From Spirochaetales bacterium (GTDB lineage Bacteria > Spirochaetota > Spirochaetia > Sphaerochaetales > Sphaerochaetaceae), in assembly GCA_018433865.1 (NCBI GenBank), contig JAHDQJ010000005.1, positions 1 through 64,000 on the forward strand: a stretch of DNA of 64,000 nucleotides. Direction: 5' to 3'. This document shows positions 50,471-57,712 of this stretch, one piece after another; positions within the stretch are counted from its first letter, which is position 1; each line of letters starts with the position of its first letter. The notes beneath the pieces were generated by a model. The model saw nothing but the letters and a program-made list of their open reading frames with translations, did no database searches and was not told where the DNA came from. The position numbers and the translations under genes are program-made.

Positions 50471-51614
50471 CGATGACATCATCCTCTCCCGCAAGTTCGG
50501 CGCTTCGTGCGGCGAGTTCCCGTGCAAGGTGCTTGACCGCAGGATCCTCGGGGTCGATGGCCCGGGCTTTCAACAACAGCTCATGCACCCTGTTGTAATT
50601 CTCCTCGCGAAGATTCAGGAATGCCAGGTTGCTCAGCAGTTTCACATTCTGCTCATCGAGTTCAAGCGCGATCTCCAGGTAGTCCTTGGAGAGCTCCGGC
50701 TCACCCATCTCCAGCGCACAGATGGACAGTTCGTTGTAGATATCGGCATTCCGTTCACCGAGCTCGAGACATCGCAGGAAAGCCTCTTGTGCCTGGCCAT
50801 AATCACCCAATCGGCGATGGGCCCAACCCTTGATGAACCATCCCGACCACGTATCCTTGTTCGTGGCCAGGAATGTCTCGATGAGGCGCAGGGCCTGCTC
50901 CTCATTGTTCATCTGCATCTCATCGAATGCCTCGTGGAGGGTACGGTCCTGCTCCAGACGGGCACTGAGTTCGCGCACGTGCTTCTCGATGAGTTGCCGT
51001 TTTTCCCCTTCCTTGGCAATCCTCAGGTAGGAAGAGAGCTGTTCGAGTGCAATCTCGTCGTTCCCGAGGAACAGATGGAGCATCCCCGACTCTGCGAGAA
51101 GCAGTTCGGAGAGGGGATTGTGTTCCAAGGCGCGCCTGAGCACATTGACCTGAAGTCCGATCGCCTCGTCGTATGCGTCTTGGTTGTCCGAATCCATGGC
51201 TGATCGGGCCCGCTGTCCATAGAGCACGGAGAGATTCACGAAGAGCTCGGGAATGTGGGGATTGAGATGGCTCGCGGCGAGAAAGAGTTCCTCGGCGAAC
51301 TCGAGGTCCTGCTGGTTGGCCTTCGCGACCGCAGCTACCTGCAACTCCTGTACGACATCCGGTTGCAAGGCGGTGAGGACCGATCGGTAGTAGGCGAAGT
51401 GCTCATGAGTGGGGTCATGGGCAATCACCTTGATCAATCCCGCGGCGATCATCTCGACCCGGATGCCCTCTGACGGTTCGATGGTCTGTTTGCCGTCGGG
51501 CAATTGCACGGGGAGGGGTATGGCCGGATCCAAGGTGAATCCATCATACTCAGTGGCCAACGAGGCGGGGAGGGTGATGAATACGATATCATCAAGGGAA
51601 AAGCGTTTGGTCAT
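50463..51614 (-). CDS. TPR-repeat protein
   Basis: A 383-aa cytoplasmic protein made of tetratricopeptide helices in its C-terminal two thirds (for example TWSGWFIKGWAHRRLGDYGQAQEAFLRCLELG, NVKLLSNLAFLNLREENYNRVHELLLKARAIDPEDPAV). A beta-rich N-terminal segment (DDIVFITLPASLATEYDGFTL) has no known homologue. TPRs suggest a protein-interaction scaffold; the partner is unknown. It overlaps tsaE by 8 nt, and its start lies 33 nt after the 6S RNA, so it may be read through from that promoter. Confidence 0.8.
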   Translation of the reverse strand: MTKRFSLDDIVFITLPASLATEYDGFTLDPAIPLPVQLPDGKQTIEPSEGIRVEMIAAGLIKVIAHDPTHEHFAYYRSVLTALQPDVVQELQVAAVAKANQQDLEFAEELFLAASHLNPHIPELFVNLSVLYGQRARSAMDSDNQDAYDEAIGLQVNVLRRALEHNPLSELLLAESGMLHLFLGNDEIALEQLSSYLRIAKEGEKRQLIEKHVRELSARLEQDRTLHEAFDEMQMNNEEQALRLIETFLATNKDTWSGWFIKGWAHRRLGDYGQAQEAFLRCLELGERNADIYNELSICALEMGEPELSKDYLEIALELDEQNVKLLSNLAFLNLREENYNRVHELLLKARAIDPEDPAVKHLARELAARSAELAGEDDVIDG

Positions 51615-51647
51615 CTCTGTGGTTCCTTAGTCCAGGTGATAAGAAAA

Positions 51648-51830
51648 GGGCCCGCGGTGCCGTTCGAAGGATATCTCTTGAACCGTCGGTTCAAGGGGGA
51701 AACTAGGTGCCGAGCATTCTGTTCCCTCACAAGAGGCGAACCTCCCGGGATCAATTCAACTCGGCTATACCGAATCCCAATGATATTGTTTGAGCCAAGA
51801 GAACTGTCTCCTCACGAACACCGCAGGCCC
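51648..51830 (-). ncRNA. ssrS: 6S RNA
   Basis: On the reverse strand the sequence begins GGGCCTGCGGTG and ends CACCGCGGGCCC, forming the closing stem, then TTTTCTTAT. Inside, CTTGAACCGACGGTTCAAG matches the conserved 3' hairpin of 6S (E. coli CTTGAACCAAGGGTTCAAG), GAATGCTCGG matches its central segment, and GTTCGTGAGGAGACAG with TTGGCTC fits the 5' half. Length is about 183 nt (E. coli 184). 6S RNA binds the housekeeping RNA polymerase holoenzyme as a promoter mimic. This explains an otherwise geneless gap between the TPR gene and rplT unit. Confidence 0.88.
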
Positions 51831-51862
51831 AACTTGTACATGGCAATGCTACCATAACCGGT

Positions 51863-51892
51863 AAAAAAACGGAACCATCTCTGGTTCCGTTT
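51863..51892 (-). terminator. intrinsic terminator of the infC-rpmI-rplT unit
   Basis: Perfect stem AAACGGAACC / GGTTCCGTTT (51867-51892) with a 6-nt loop and a run of seven U on the reverse strand, just upstream of the 6S RNA. Confidence 0.92.
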
Positions 51893-51916
51893 CGCCCAAT
51901 TGCGTCGGGTACTTGG

Positions 51917-52258
51917 TTATCGGACCAAGTCGTCGAGCGAGACCTCGTCGATGGCGAGACCTGCGCCGCCGGTAAATTGATCCGCAGTCTCAAGATCACC
52001 CGAGAGACTGTCCAGCACTTCGATGTCATCGAGTCCCTGGATGGAACCGAGATGGTCGAGTGCGTTGTTGATGCTCTCCTCAATCAGCTTGCTGTCGGCA
52101 CTGAAGTTGTCGGCATAGCGCTGCAACTCCTCGTTGTGTACGGAGAGGACTTCCACCTCATCGTTCAATTCCTCGATTTTCTTTTCGAGGTTCCTGATCA
52201 ACACAGTGGCTTTGATGATCCGCTGTTCCAACAACTGAACTTTATCGAGAGTCGTCAC
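51917..52258 (-). CDS. coiled-coil protein (113 aa)
   Basis: Starts with GTG at 52258, AAGGAGG six bases upstream. Residues 5-60 are a strong coiled coil (VQLLEQRIIKATVLIRNLEKKIEELNDEVEVLSVHNEELQRY) resembling ZapB-like cell-division scaffolds, but without a firm match. The C-terminal half is acidic and ends SLDDLVR. It is the last gene of the infC-rpmI-rplT unit (27-nt gap after rplT). A division or structural role is inference. Confidence 0.75.
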   Translation of the reverse strand: MTTLDKVQLLEQRIIKATVLIRNLEKKIEELNDEVEVLSVHNEELQRYADNFSADSKLIEESINNALDHLGSIQGLDDIEVLDSLSGDLETADQFTGGAGLAIDEVSLDDLVR

Positions 52259-52285
52259 TGGACACCTCCTTGTGTCTACAAAGAC

Positions 52286-52642
52286 TTAGTTCAAGACCGA
52301 CTTGACTTGTGCGATCAGCTGGGAGAATGCGACCTTGTCCTCAATTGCCATGTTGGAAAGAGCCTTCCGGTTGATCTCGATGTTGGCGAGTTTCAACCCG
52401 TGCATGAACTGTGAGTAATTGAGACCCTCAGCTTGCACTCCGGCGGAAATCCTGGCAATCCACAGGGAACGGAAGTCCCGTTTTCTCCGCTTGCGGTCAC
52501 GGTAGGCATATTGGCCTGCCTTGGCGACAGCATCCTTGGCGATCCGGTAGTTGGTGCTTCTGCGGCCCCAGTACCCCTTCGCCTGCTCGATGATCTTCTT
52601 TCTCCGGTCCTTGTGTTTCGTTCCGTCTACTGCTCGTGGCAT
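52286..52642 (-). CDS. rplT: 50S ribosomal protein L20
   Basis: Early assembly protein of the large subunit; the basic N-terminus (KHKDRRKKIIEQAKGYWGRR) and LNYSQFMHGLKLANIEINRKALSNMA are diagnostic. It is 118 aa. In other bacteria L20 also represses its own operon (infC-rpmI-rplT) by binding leader RNA. Gap to rpmI is 14 nt. Confidence 0.98.
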   Translation of the reverse strand: MPRAVDGTKHKDRRKKIIEQAKGYWGRRSTNYRIAKDAVAKAGQYAYRDRKRRKRDFRSLWIARISAGVQAEGLNYSQFMHGLKLANIEINRKALSNMAIEDKVAFSQLIAQVKSVLN

Positions 52643-52656
52643 GCGTCAATCCTCCC

Positions 52657-52857
52657 TTAGAATGCGTACGGGAGCAAGACTTTGACTTTCTTGACTTCCG
52701 CTTCGCTCAGAATGCCAGTGTGGCGGAGATCCCGCTTACGCTTGGTATTCTTCTTCGTGAGGATGTGCCGGAGACCCTGCTTCTTGTAGCGGACCTTTCC
52801 GGTACCGGTGACCGAGTACCGCTTCGCAGCGGACTTTCTTGTTTTCATTTTTGGCAT
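52657..52857 (-). CDS. rpmI: 50S ribosomal protein L35
   Basis: 66-aa basic protein: [21 protein letters not shown], then [17 protein letters not shown], the L35 signature. It stands between infC and rplT, as in most bacteria. Confidence 0.98.
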   Translation of the reverse strand: MPKMKTRKSAAKRYSVTGTGKVRYKKQGLRHILTKKNTKRKRDLRHTGILSEAEVKKVKVLLPYAF

Positions 52858-52933
52858 GAATTACCTCTTTTGCGCCCACAAGGAACAAGAACCCCTTGGA
52901 GCTGCTGTATACGCTCATCCCAACGGGATGGTT

Positions 52934-53464
52934 TTACCGTTTCGCTTTCGAGGGGCTGATGATGAGACTCATCATGCGCCCTTCCATCATTGCAGGCTTG
53001 TCCAGATTGAACGTGACCTCTTTCTCTGTCAGGATCTGGAGGATGGTGTCCAACACCACCTTGCCCAATTCCGTGTGGGCAAGCTCCCTTCCGCGGAACC
53101 TGACGGAAATCTTCACCTTGTTTCCATCCTCAAGGAATTCCGCGATCGCCTTGGTCTTGAACTCCATGTCATGGCGATCAATCTTCGGTTGCATCCTGAT
53201 TTCCTTCAGCTTGACGATGGTCTGGTTCTTCTTGGCCTCGCGATTGCGCTTCTCCTGCTCGTACCGATACTTTCCGAAATCCAGTATCTTGCACACAGGA
53301 GGATTCGCGTTCGGCGACACCTCCACCAGGTCAAGTCCCGACTGCTCCGCAAGTTCCAAGGCGGCGAACACGTTCATCACGCCCTGCTGGTTGCCTTCGG
53401 CGTCGATGACGAACACCTCTCGGGCCCGGATCTGCCGGTTGATTCTCAATTCTTTCGTAGCCAA
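52934..53464 (-). CDS. infC: translation initiation factor IF-3
   Basis: Prevents premature subunit joining and proofreads the initiator codon. The N-terminal domain has LRINRQIRAREVFVIDAEGNQQG and SPNANPPVCKILDFGKYRYEQ; the C-terminal domain has IVKLKEIRMQPKIDRHD and KVKISVRFRGRELAH. It is 176 aa. The start is TTG (53464) with AAGGAG five bases upstream. infC commonly uses a poor start codon so that IF-3 represses its own translation, and TTG fits that logic. It heads the infC-rpmI-rplT operon. Confidence 0.97.
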   Translation of the reverse strand: MATKELRINRQIRAREVFVIDAEGNQQGVMNVFAALELAEQSGLDLVEVSPNANPPVCKILDFGKYRYEQEKRNREAKKNQTIVKLKEIRMQPKIDRHDMEFKTKAIAEFLEDGNKVKISVRFRGRELAHTELGKVVLDTILQILTEKEVTFNLDKPAMMEGRMMSLIISPSKAKR

Positions 53465-53508
53465 TCGTTCTCCTTGTGTCTCGACGAAACCGCAATGATG
53501 GATTTGTC

Positions 53509-53524
53509 AGGGGGGAAACCCCCT
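53509..53524 (-). promoter_or_regulatory. GC hairpin in the infC leader
   Basis: AGGGGG / CCCCCT stem with a 4-nt loop in the leader between the predicted +1 (near 53527) and the infC ribosome site. It is a possible target for operon autoregulation by L20 or IF-3; function is inference. Confidence 0.4.
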
Positions 53525-53533
53525 ACCCAAAAG

Positions 53534-53563
53534 ACTATAGCACAAGGTTCCCCCGTACGTCAA
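53534..53563 (-). promoter_or_regulatory. promoter of the infC operon
   Basis: TTGACG (53563-53558), an 18-bp spacer, TATAGT (53539-53534), preceded by TGC. The -35 lies in the loop of the fbaA terminator hairpin. Confidence 0.6.
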
Positions 53564-53577
53564 AGGGGGAACCTTGT
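53542..53577 (-). terminator. terminator hairpin after fbaA
   Basis: Perfect 13-bp stem ACAAGGTTCCCCC / GGGGGAACCTTGT with a 10-nt loop. No U-run follows directly on the reverse strand, so termination may be imperfect. Confidence 0.65.
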
Positions 53578-53595
53578 CTTTTCACGTACTGATGT

Positions 53596-54588
53596 TCACC
53601 CTTGGTTTGCCGAACCGAGCACGTTGAGATTCTTGTGCATGTACATCTCTTTCAACGCAGCACGGGCGGGACCGAGATACTTGCGGGGATCGAACTCCCC
53701 GGGTTTCTCGGAGAGGGTCTTGCGGATCAGGGCGGTCATGGCGAGCCGGCCATCACTGTCGATGTTGATCTTGCACACCGCGGACTTCGCAGCCTTGCGC
53801 AGCTGCTCCTCGGGGATTCCCACCGAGTCCTTCAACTTCCCGCCGAACTCGTTGATCATCTTCACATACTGCTGCGGAACCGATGAGGCACCATGCAGGA
53901 CGATGGGGAATCCGGGGAGTTTCTTCTCGATCTCCTCGAGGATGTCGAACCGAAGCGGAGGAGGAATCAGGATGCCCTCGGCGTTGCGGGTGCATTGCTC
54001 GGGCTTGAACTTGTTCGCTCCATGACTCGTACCGATCGATATGGCCAGCGAATCGACACCTGTCTTGCTCACGAAGTCGATCACCTCGGAGGGTTGGGTG
54101 TAGGTGGAATGCTCGGCGACGACATCATCCTCGATGCCCGCGAGAACTCCGAGCTCGCCCTCTACCGTCACGCCGTGTGCGTGGGCGTATTCGACGACCT
54201 TCTTGGTAAGCGCGACGTTCTCTTCATAGGGGAAGTGGGAACCGTCGATCATGACGGAAGAGAAGCCGTTGTCGATGCACTCCTTGCAGGTTTCGAAGGA
54301 GTCGCCGTGGTCAAGGTGGAGGACTATCGGGATCCGGTGTCCGAGCTCCGCGGCATACTCGGATGCGCCTTTGGCCAAATTGCGCAACAGGTTGAGGTTC
54401 GCGTAGTCCCGCGCTCCCTTGGAAACCTGGAGGATCACCGGGCTCTTCGTCTCGACGCAAGCCTGGATGATCGCCTGCAATTGCTCCATGTTGTTGAAGT
54501 TGTAGGCGGGAATCGCGTAACCGCCTTTCACGGCTTTTGCGAACAACTCTTTGGTGTTTACCAGTCCGAGTTCTTTGTAGGATGTCAT
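53596..54588 (-). CDS. fbaA: class II fructose-bisphosphate aldolase
   Basis: Zn-dependent cleavage of fructose-1,6-bisphosphate in glycolysis. AIPAYNFNNMEQLQAI at the N-terminus, metal His in VLHLDHGDS, IDGSHFPYEEN, VEGELGVLAGIEDD and SLAISIGTSHG are class II landmarks; the C-terminal HGASSVPQQY holds the phosphate. It is 330 aa. It is a single gene with the promoter TTGACC-N18-TAGATT (54661-54632). Confidence 0.96.
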   Translation of the reverse strand: MTSYKELGLVNTKELFAKAVKGGYAIPAYNFNNMEQLQAIIQACVETKSPVILQVSKGARDYANLNLLRNLAKGASEYAAELGHRIPIVLHLDHGDSFETCKECIDNGFSSVMIDGSHFPYEENVALTKKVVEYAHAHGVTVEGELGVLAGIEDDVVAEHSTYTQPSEVIDFVSKTGVDSLAISIGTSHGANKFKPEQCTRNAEGILIPPPLRFDILEEIEKKLPGFPIVLHGASSVPQQYVKMINEFGGKLKDSVGIPEEQLRKAAKSAVCKINIDSDGRLAMTALIRKTLSEKPGEFDPRKYLGPARAALKEMYMHKNLNVLGSANQG

Positions 54589-54631
54589 AGGATTTTCACT
54601 CCTTTCCTAGGGTTTGGTTAGTATCTCCTTG

Positions 54632-54661
54632 AATCTACTTCTTTTGCAATCTGTTGGTCAA
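54632..54661 (-). promoter_or_regulatory. promoter of fbaA
   Basis: Reverse strand TTGACC (54661-54656), an 18-bp spacer, TAGATT (54637-54632). The leader of about 40 nt has AAAGGAG before the ATG at 54588. Confidence 0.6.
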
Positions 54662-54691
54662 CCGACCGGATGGGAAGCGGCCAGGCTTTTG

Positions 54692-54720
54692 TTGACCACA
54701 CGAGGCCGACTTGCTAGAGT
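54692..54720 (+). promoter_or_regulatory. promoter of the 54727 gene abutting its start
   Basis: TTGACC (54692-54697), a 17-bp spacer, TGC-TAGAGT (-10 at 54715-54720). The predicted +1 coincides with the ATG at 54727. Confidence 0.65.
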
Positions 54721-54726
54721 ATGTTC

Positions 54727-55620
54727 ATGCTTCGTCGCCGTTTCCCTTGGTATGCCCAGCTATCCATCCTCCTACTCTTGGCAGCGGTTTCCCTGGTCGG
54801 GTGGCTGTTCGCCCCGACACGTGCGCAGGTTTTGCTTGCGATGGATCCGTTCTACCAGCAAAGCTCCATGCCCTTCCTCCGTCGCATGGACATGCGATAC
54901 CGCCTTGCAACGAAGCGGTATACCCTGGTGATCCTCAATCTGGATCTTGCCACGATCTCGGATGCGCAAACCTTGGCCGCTACGCTCGCGCGTTCCGTCG
55001 GGAACAAGACGGAACTGTTGGTCACCACGCCATTGGTATCCCAAGGTTTGCAGGAAATCGGGATGTTGCCAACACTGGAGGAACAAGAGTTGCGAATCGT
55101 GGGCATGGGAACGGCAACGTCGGTATTGTTCGACCACAAGCTGGTACGCAATCGTCCTGACCAGGGGTGGGCTTCGGCCGCCGAGCGCGTCTTGCAAGCC
55201 CTGCAGGGCAATCCGCTGCCTACAGCGGTGCTCTTCGAAGCCACCGATTCCCAGGCAGTCTCCGATGCCGATCTGTTCCTGTCACGATTTTCCGCATCTG
55301 GGGTACGCATGGTTCCTGTCACATCCCAATCGGAGATGCAGGCGCGCGCGACCATGGAACAGCTCGATGCGGAGAACGTCATGATGGTGGTGGTGCCTTA
55401 CGTGAGAAATCTCGACCGGTATGTCGGCTCACCCTCGGCAGAAGGCATGCGATGGGTCGTCGATGATGCCTATGCCGAATTGATCGGTGATGGCTCCCTT
55501 GAGGGAACGGTCACGGACGATCTGTTTCTCTCGGTGTTGCCGCTTCTTGGCAACGAACACCCGCCTGTCTCCCATGAGCTTCCCCTGGTCAGGACCTATC
55601 GCAGAGCCGGTCGAAATTGA
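54727..55620 (+). CDS. membrane-anchored hypothetical protein (297 aa)
   Basis: Unrecognised. One N-terminal membrane helix (YAQLSILLLLAAVSLVGWLFA) precedes a periplasmic domain with alternating beta/alpha pattern (YTLVILNLDLATISDAQTLAATL, LPTAVLFEATDSQAVSDADLFLSRF, ENVMMVVVPYVRN), like a type-1 periplasmic-binding fold. It has no Cys in the domain. An ATG at 54721 precedes, but no ribosome site is present for either, and 54727 matches the predicted +1. The 3' end overlaps the convergent tatD by 32 bp. Confidence 0.65.
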   Translation: MLRRRFPWYAQLSILLLLAAVSLVGWLFAPTRAQVLLAMDPFYQQSSMPFLRRMDMRYRLATKRYTLVILNLDLATISDAQTLAATLARSVGNKTELLVTTPLVSQGLQEIGMLPTLEEQELRIVGMGTATSVLFDHKLVRNRPDQGWASAAERVLQALQGNPLPTAVLFEATDSQAVSDADLFLSRFSASGVRMVPVTSQSEMQARATMEQLDAENVMMVVVPYVRNLDRYVGSPSAEGMRWVVDDAYAELIGDGSLEGTVTDDLFLSVLPLLGNEHPPVSHELPLVRTYRRAGRN

Positions 55621-56368
55621 TCCTGATCGCCTCGATGAGCTCTGCACGATCCATGCAACGCACATGCGCCGCCGTGTCATAGATCTCTTGCATGCGCAAG
55701 GGAGTATTGGGCCGACCCCTGAAAGGCTCTGGGGAAAGGTACGGGCTGTCGGTTTCCAGCAATAGGCTTTGCAACGGTACGCGGGCGAGCAACTCTCGCA
55801 ACCGTGAATTCTTCCGGTAGGTGATCGGGCCGGCGAATGAGATGCAAAACCCCGCATCAAGGGCACACTCGAGCAATTCCTCGCTCGAGGAGAAGCAGTG
55901 CATGATCCCTCCGTCCTTCCACTGGTGTGCACGCAAGATCGCCTGCATGTCGGCATCGGCGTCACGGTTATGGATGATCACCGGTTTTCCGAGCCGGAAG
56001 GCGAACAGGATTTGCGCTTCGAACAGGTCCCTCTGTCTTGCGGGAGTGCCGTAGTTCCAGTGATAATCCAAGCCAATCTCTCCGATGAAATCGAATAAGA
56101 TGTCGGCGGTATGCTGCTCAAGACGGGCCATTATTTCGACAACCGGTTCGACGGAGTCCGCGATCCACGGTCCGGATCCGGCAGCGAGCCTGATCTCAGG
56201 ATAGGGGGAGGCCAACGCATACCGGGAAGCGAGGTCCTCCGGTGCGACCCCGATGTCTATGCCGCCGCCCCACGAGGATGCGTGCAATCGTCCAAGGAGT
56301 TCTTCGACATCCAAGCCTTTCTTTTGCATCTCGAGCAGATGGAAGTGGGAATCGATCAGACCATGCAT
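55589..56368 (-). CDS. TatD-family metal-dependent hydrolase/DNase
   Basis: TIM-barrel deoxyribonuclease family: DSHFHLLE at the start, GEIGLDYHWNYG, IIHNRDAD, GIMHCFSSS and LLLETDSPYLSP supply the metal ligands in order. It is 259 aa. It is convergent with the 54727 gene (32-bp overlap) and followed on its strand by nothing else. TatD members act in DNA repair or tRNA/RNA processing; which applies here is not decidable. Confidence 0.9.
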   Translation of the reverse strand: MHGLIDSHFHLLEMQKKGLDVEELLGRLHASSWGGGIDIGVAPEDLASRYALASPYPEIRLAAGSGPWIADSVEPVVEIMARLEQHTADILFDFIGEIGLDYHWNYGTPARQRDLFEAQILFAFRLGKPVIIHNRDADADMQAILRAHQWKDGGIMHCFSSSEELLECALDAGFCISFAGPITYRKNSRLRELLARVPLQSLLLETDSPYLSPEPFRGRPNTPLRMQEIYDTAAHVRCMDRAELIEAIRINFDRLCDRS

Positions 56369-56437
56369 CTGTCAATCCTACAGACAAGATGCGACTCGCG
56401 CAAGTGGCACCTCCCGGAGACGAAGCAGATGAAGACG

Positions 56438-56466
56438 GAGGGCCCGGTGCTTGTGACCGGACCCTC
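56438..56466 (-). terminator. hairpin after the peroxiredoxin gene
   Basis: GAGGGCCCGGT / ACCGGACCCTC stem with one G-U-type mismatch and a 7-nt loop. No U-run follows, so a weak or factor-dependent terminator is likely. Confidence 0.5.
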
Positions 56467-56487
56467 CCGCAACGTGTGACGGTCGCC

Positions 56488-57165
56488 TTATTTCTTCTCG
56501 CGCTTGAAGCACATGAACCAGTCGAGACAGTAGGTGTCATCGCTCTTGCTCTCCATGCGCTCCTTTGCAGTACCGCACGAACCGGCGGTAGGAACGATCA
56601 CATCATCGCCGGGTCTCCAGTCGGCAGGAGTGGCAACCTGGTCCGCATCCGCTTTCTGGAGGGCAAGGATGATCCGCTTGATCTCATCGAAATTGCGTCC
56701 GGTCGTGAGAGGGTAGTAGAGGATCGTCCGGATGATCCCCTTCGGATCGATCACGAACACCGCGCGTACCGCTTGGGTGTTCGACTGTGAGGGTTGGATC
56801 ATGCCGAACTTGTTGGCCACATCCATCTTGATGTCCTCGATCAGCGGGAAGGTGACTTCCACATCCTTCATCCCTTTCCACTCGAGCTCCTTGATCTTCC
56901 GCAGCCAAGCGATGTGTGCGTATAGGGAATCCACGGAAAGCCCGATCAGCTCGGTGTCCAACGCCTTGAAATCCTCCTGCATCGAAGCGAAGGTCATGAA
57001 CTCGGTGGTGCATACCGGAGTGAAATCGGCGGGGTGGGAAAAGAGGATCACCCACTTGCCCTTGTAGTCGGCAGGGAAATTGATTTTCCCTTGGGTGGTC
57101 ACCGCACTGAACTCGGGGGCGGGATCTCCGATCAGCGGCATCTGGTTTCTCTTGGTTTCTTCCAT
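56488..57165 (-). CDS. peroxiredoxin, Prx6/archaeal-type with C-terminal Cys pair
   Basis: Thiol peroxidase. The peroxidatic Cys52 is in FTPVCTTEF with HPADFTP before it. Long C-terminal arm with further Cys at 197, 213 and 219 (SCGTA, YCLDWFMCF). The 213/219 pair spaced by six residues is as in archaeal Prx6-like enzymes, where it takes part in the catalytic cycle. It is 225 aa. The promoter (57264-57236) has an AT-rich palindrome between -35 and -10 that resembles the boxes at the feo genes, so expression may be iron- or redox-controlled. Confidence 0.9.
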   Translation of the reverse strand: MEETKRNQMPLIGDPAPEFSAVTTQGKINFPADYKGKWVILFSHPADFTPVCTTEFMTFASMQEDFKALDTELIGLSVDSLYAHIAWLRKIKELEWKGMKDVEVTFPLIEDIKMDVANKFGMIQPSQSNTQAVRAVFVIDPKGIIRTILYYPLTTGRNFDEIKRIILALQKADADQVATPADWRPGDDVIVPTAGSCGTAKERMESKSDDTYCLDWFMCFKREKK

Positions 57166-57235
57166 GTCGTGTATCTCCTTCTGTATGGCCCCCGGTTCAG
57201 GTTACCTGATCAATGGGGTGCCTATTGCTAAATCA

Positions 57236-57264
57236 ATAATAGTAACTATTACTAATAATGTCAA
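57236..57264 (-). promoter_or_regulatory. peroxiredoxin promoter with operator-like palindrome in the spacer
   Basis: TTGACA (57264-57259), a 17-bp spacer, TATTAT (57241-57236) on the reverse strand. The spacer contains TTAGTAATAGTTAC (57255-57242), an 11-of-14 match to the TTAGCAATAGCTAA box before feoB. TTAGCAATAG lies just below it (57231-57222). Confidence 0.65.
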
Positions 57265-57391
57265 CGACACATTCCCCTGTTCGCCATCAGGAACGTGATA
57301 TTGTCACATACGAATGGAGCCGTCTGCACTATGTTGTAGCATATGGACATGACCGGGAGAGGAACATCATCCCGCTGCAAAAGGAGAACAT

Positions 57392-57709
57392 ATGATAGTG
57401 CATGTGACCGAAGATACATTCAAGGGTGAAGTGCTGGAATCGAAGGTCCCGGTATTGGTCGATTTCTGGGCCGGATGGTGCGGCCCTTGCCGGATCCAAG
57501 GGGAGATCCTCGATGCGTTCGACCGGGACATCACCAATGAGGACGCGAAGATCTGCAAGGTGGATGTGGATATCGAACGCGGATTGGTCAGCGAGTATCA
57601 GATCATGAGCATACCGACCATGATCGTGTTCAAGGACGGCAAACCGGTAAGCACCCAGGTCGGTGTTCGCAACGAGTCGATGTTGCGAAAGTTGCTCGGC
57701 ATCGCGTGA
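57392..57709 (+). CDS. trxA: thioredoxin
   Basis: Small dithiol reductant: active site WAGWCGPC (Cys30, Cys33) and cis-Pro in SIPTMIVF. It is 105 aa with AAAAGGAG before the ATG. The residue matching E. coli Pro40 is Glu (CRIQGEIL), which is uncommon. It is convergent with the Crp/Fnr regulator (3-nt gap). A nearby trxB (48.4 kb) can reduce it and the peroxiredoxin can use it. Confidence 0.92.
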   Translation: MIVHVTEDTFKGEVLESKVPVLVDFWAGWCGPCRIQGEILDAFDRDITNEDAKICKVDVDIERGLVSEYQIMSIPTMIVFKDGKPVSTQVGVRNESMLRKLLGIA

Positions 57710-57712
57710 CTA

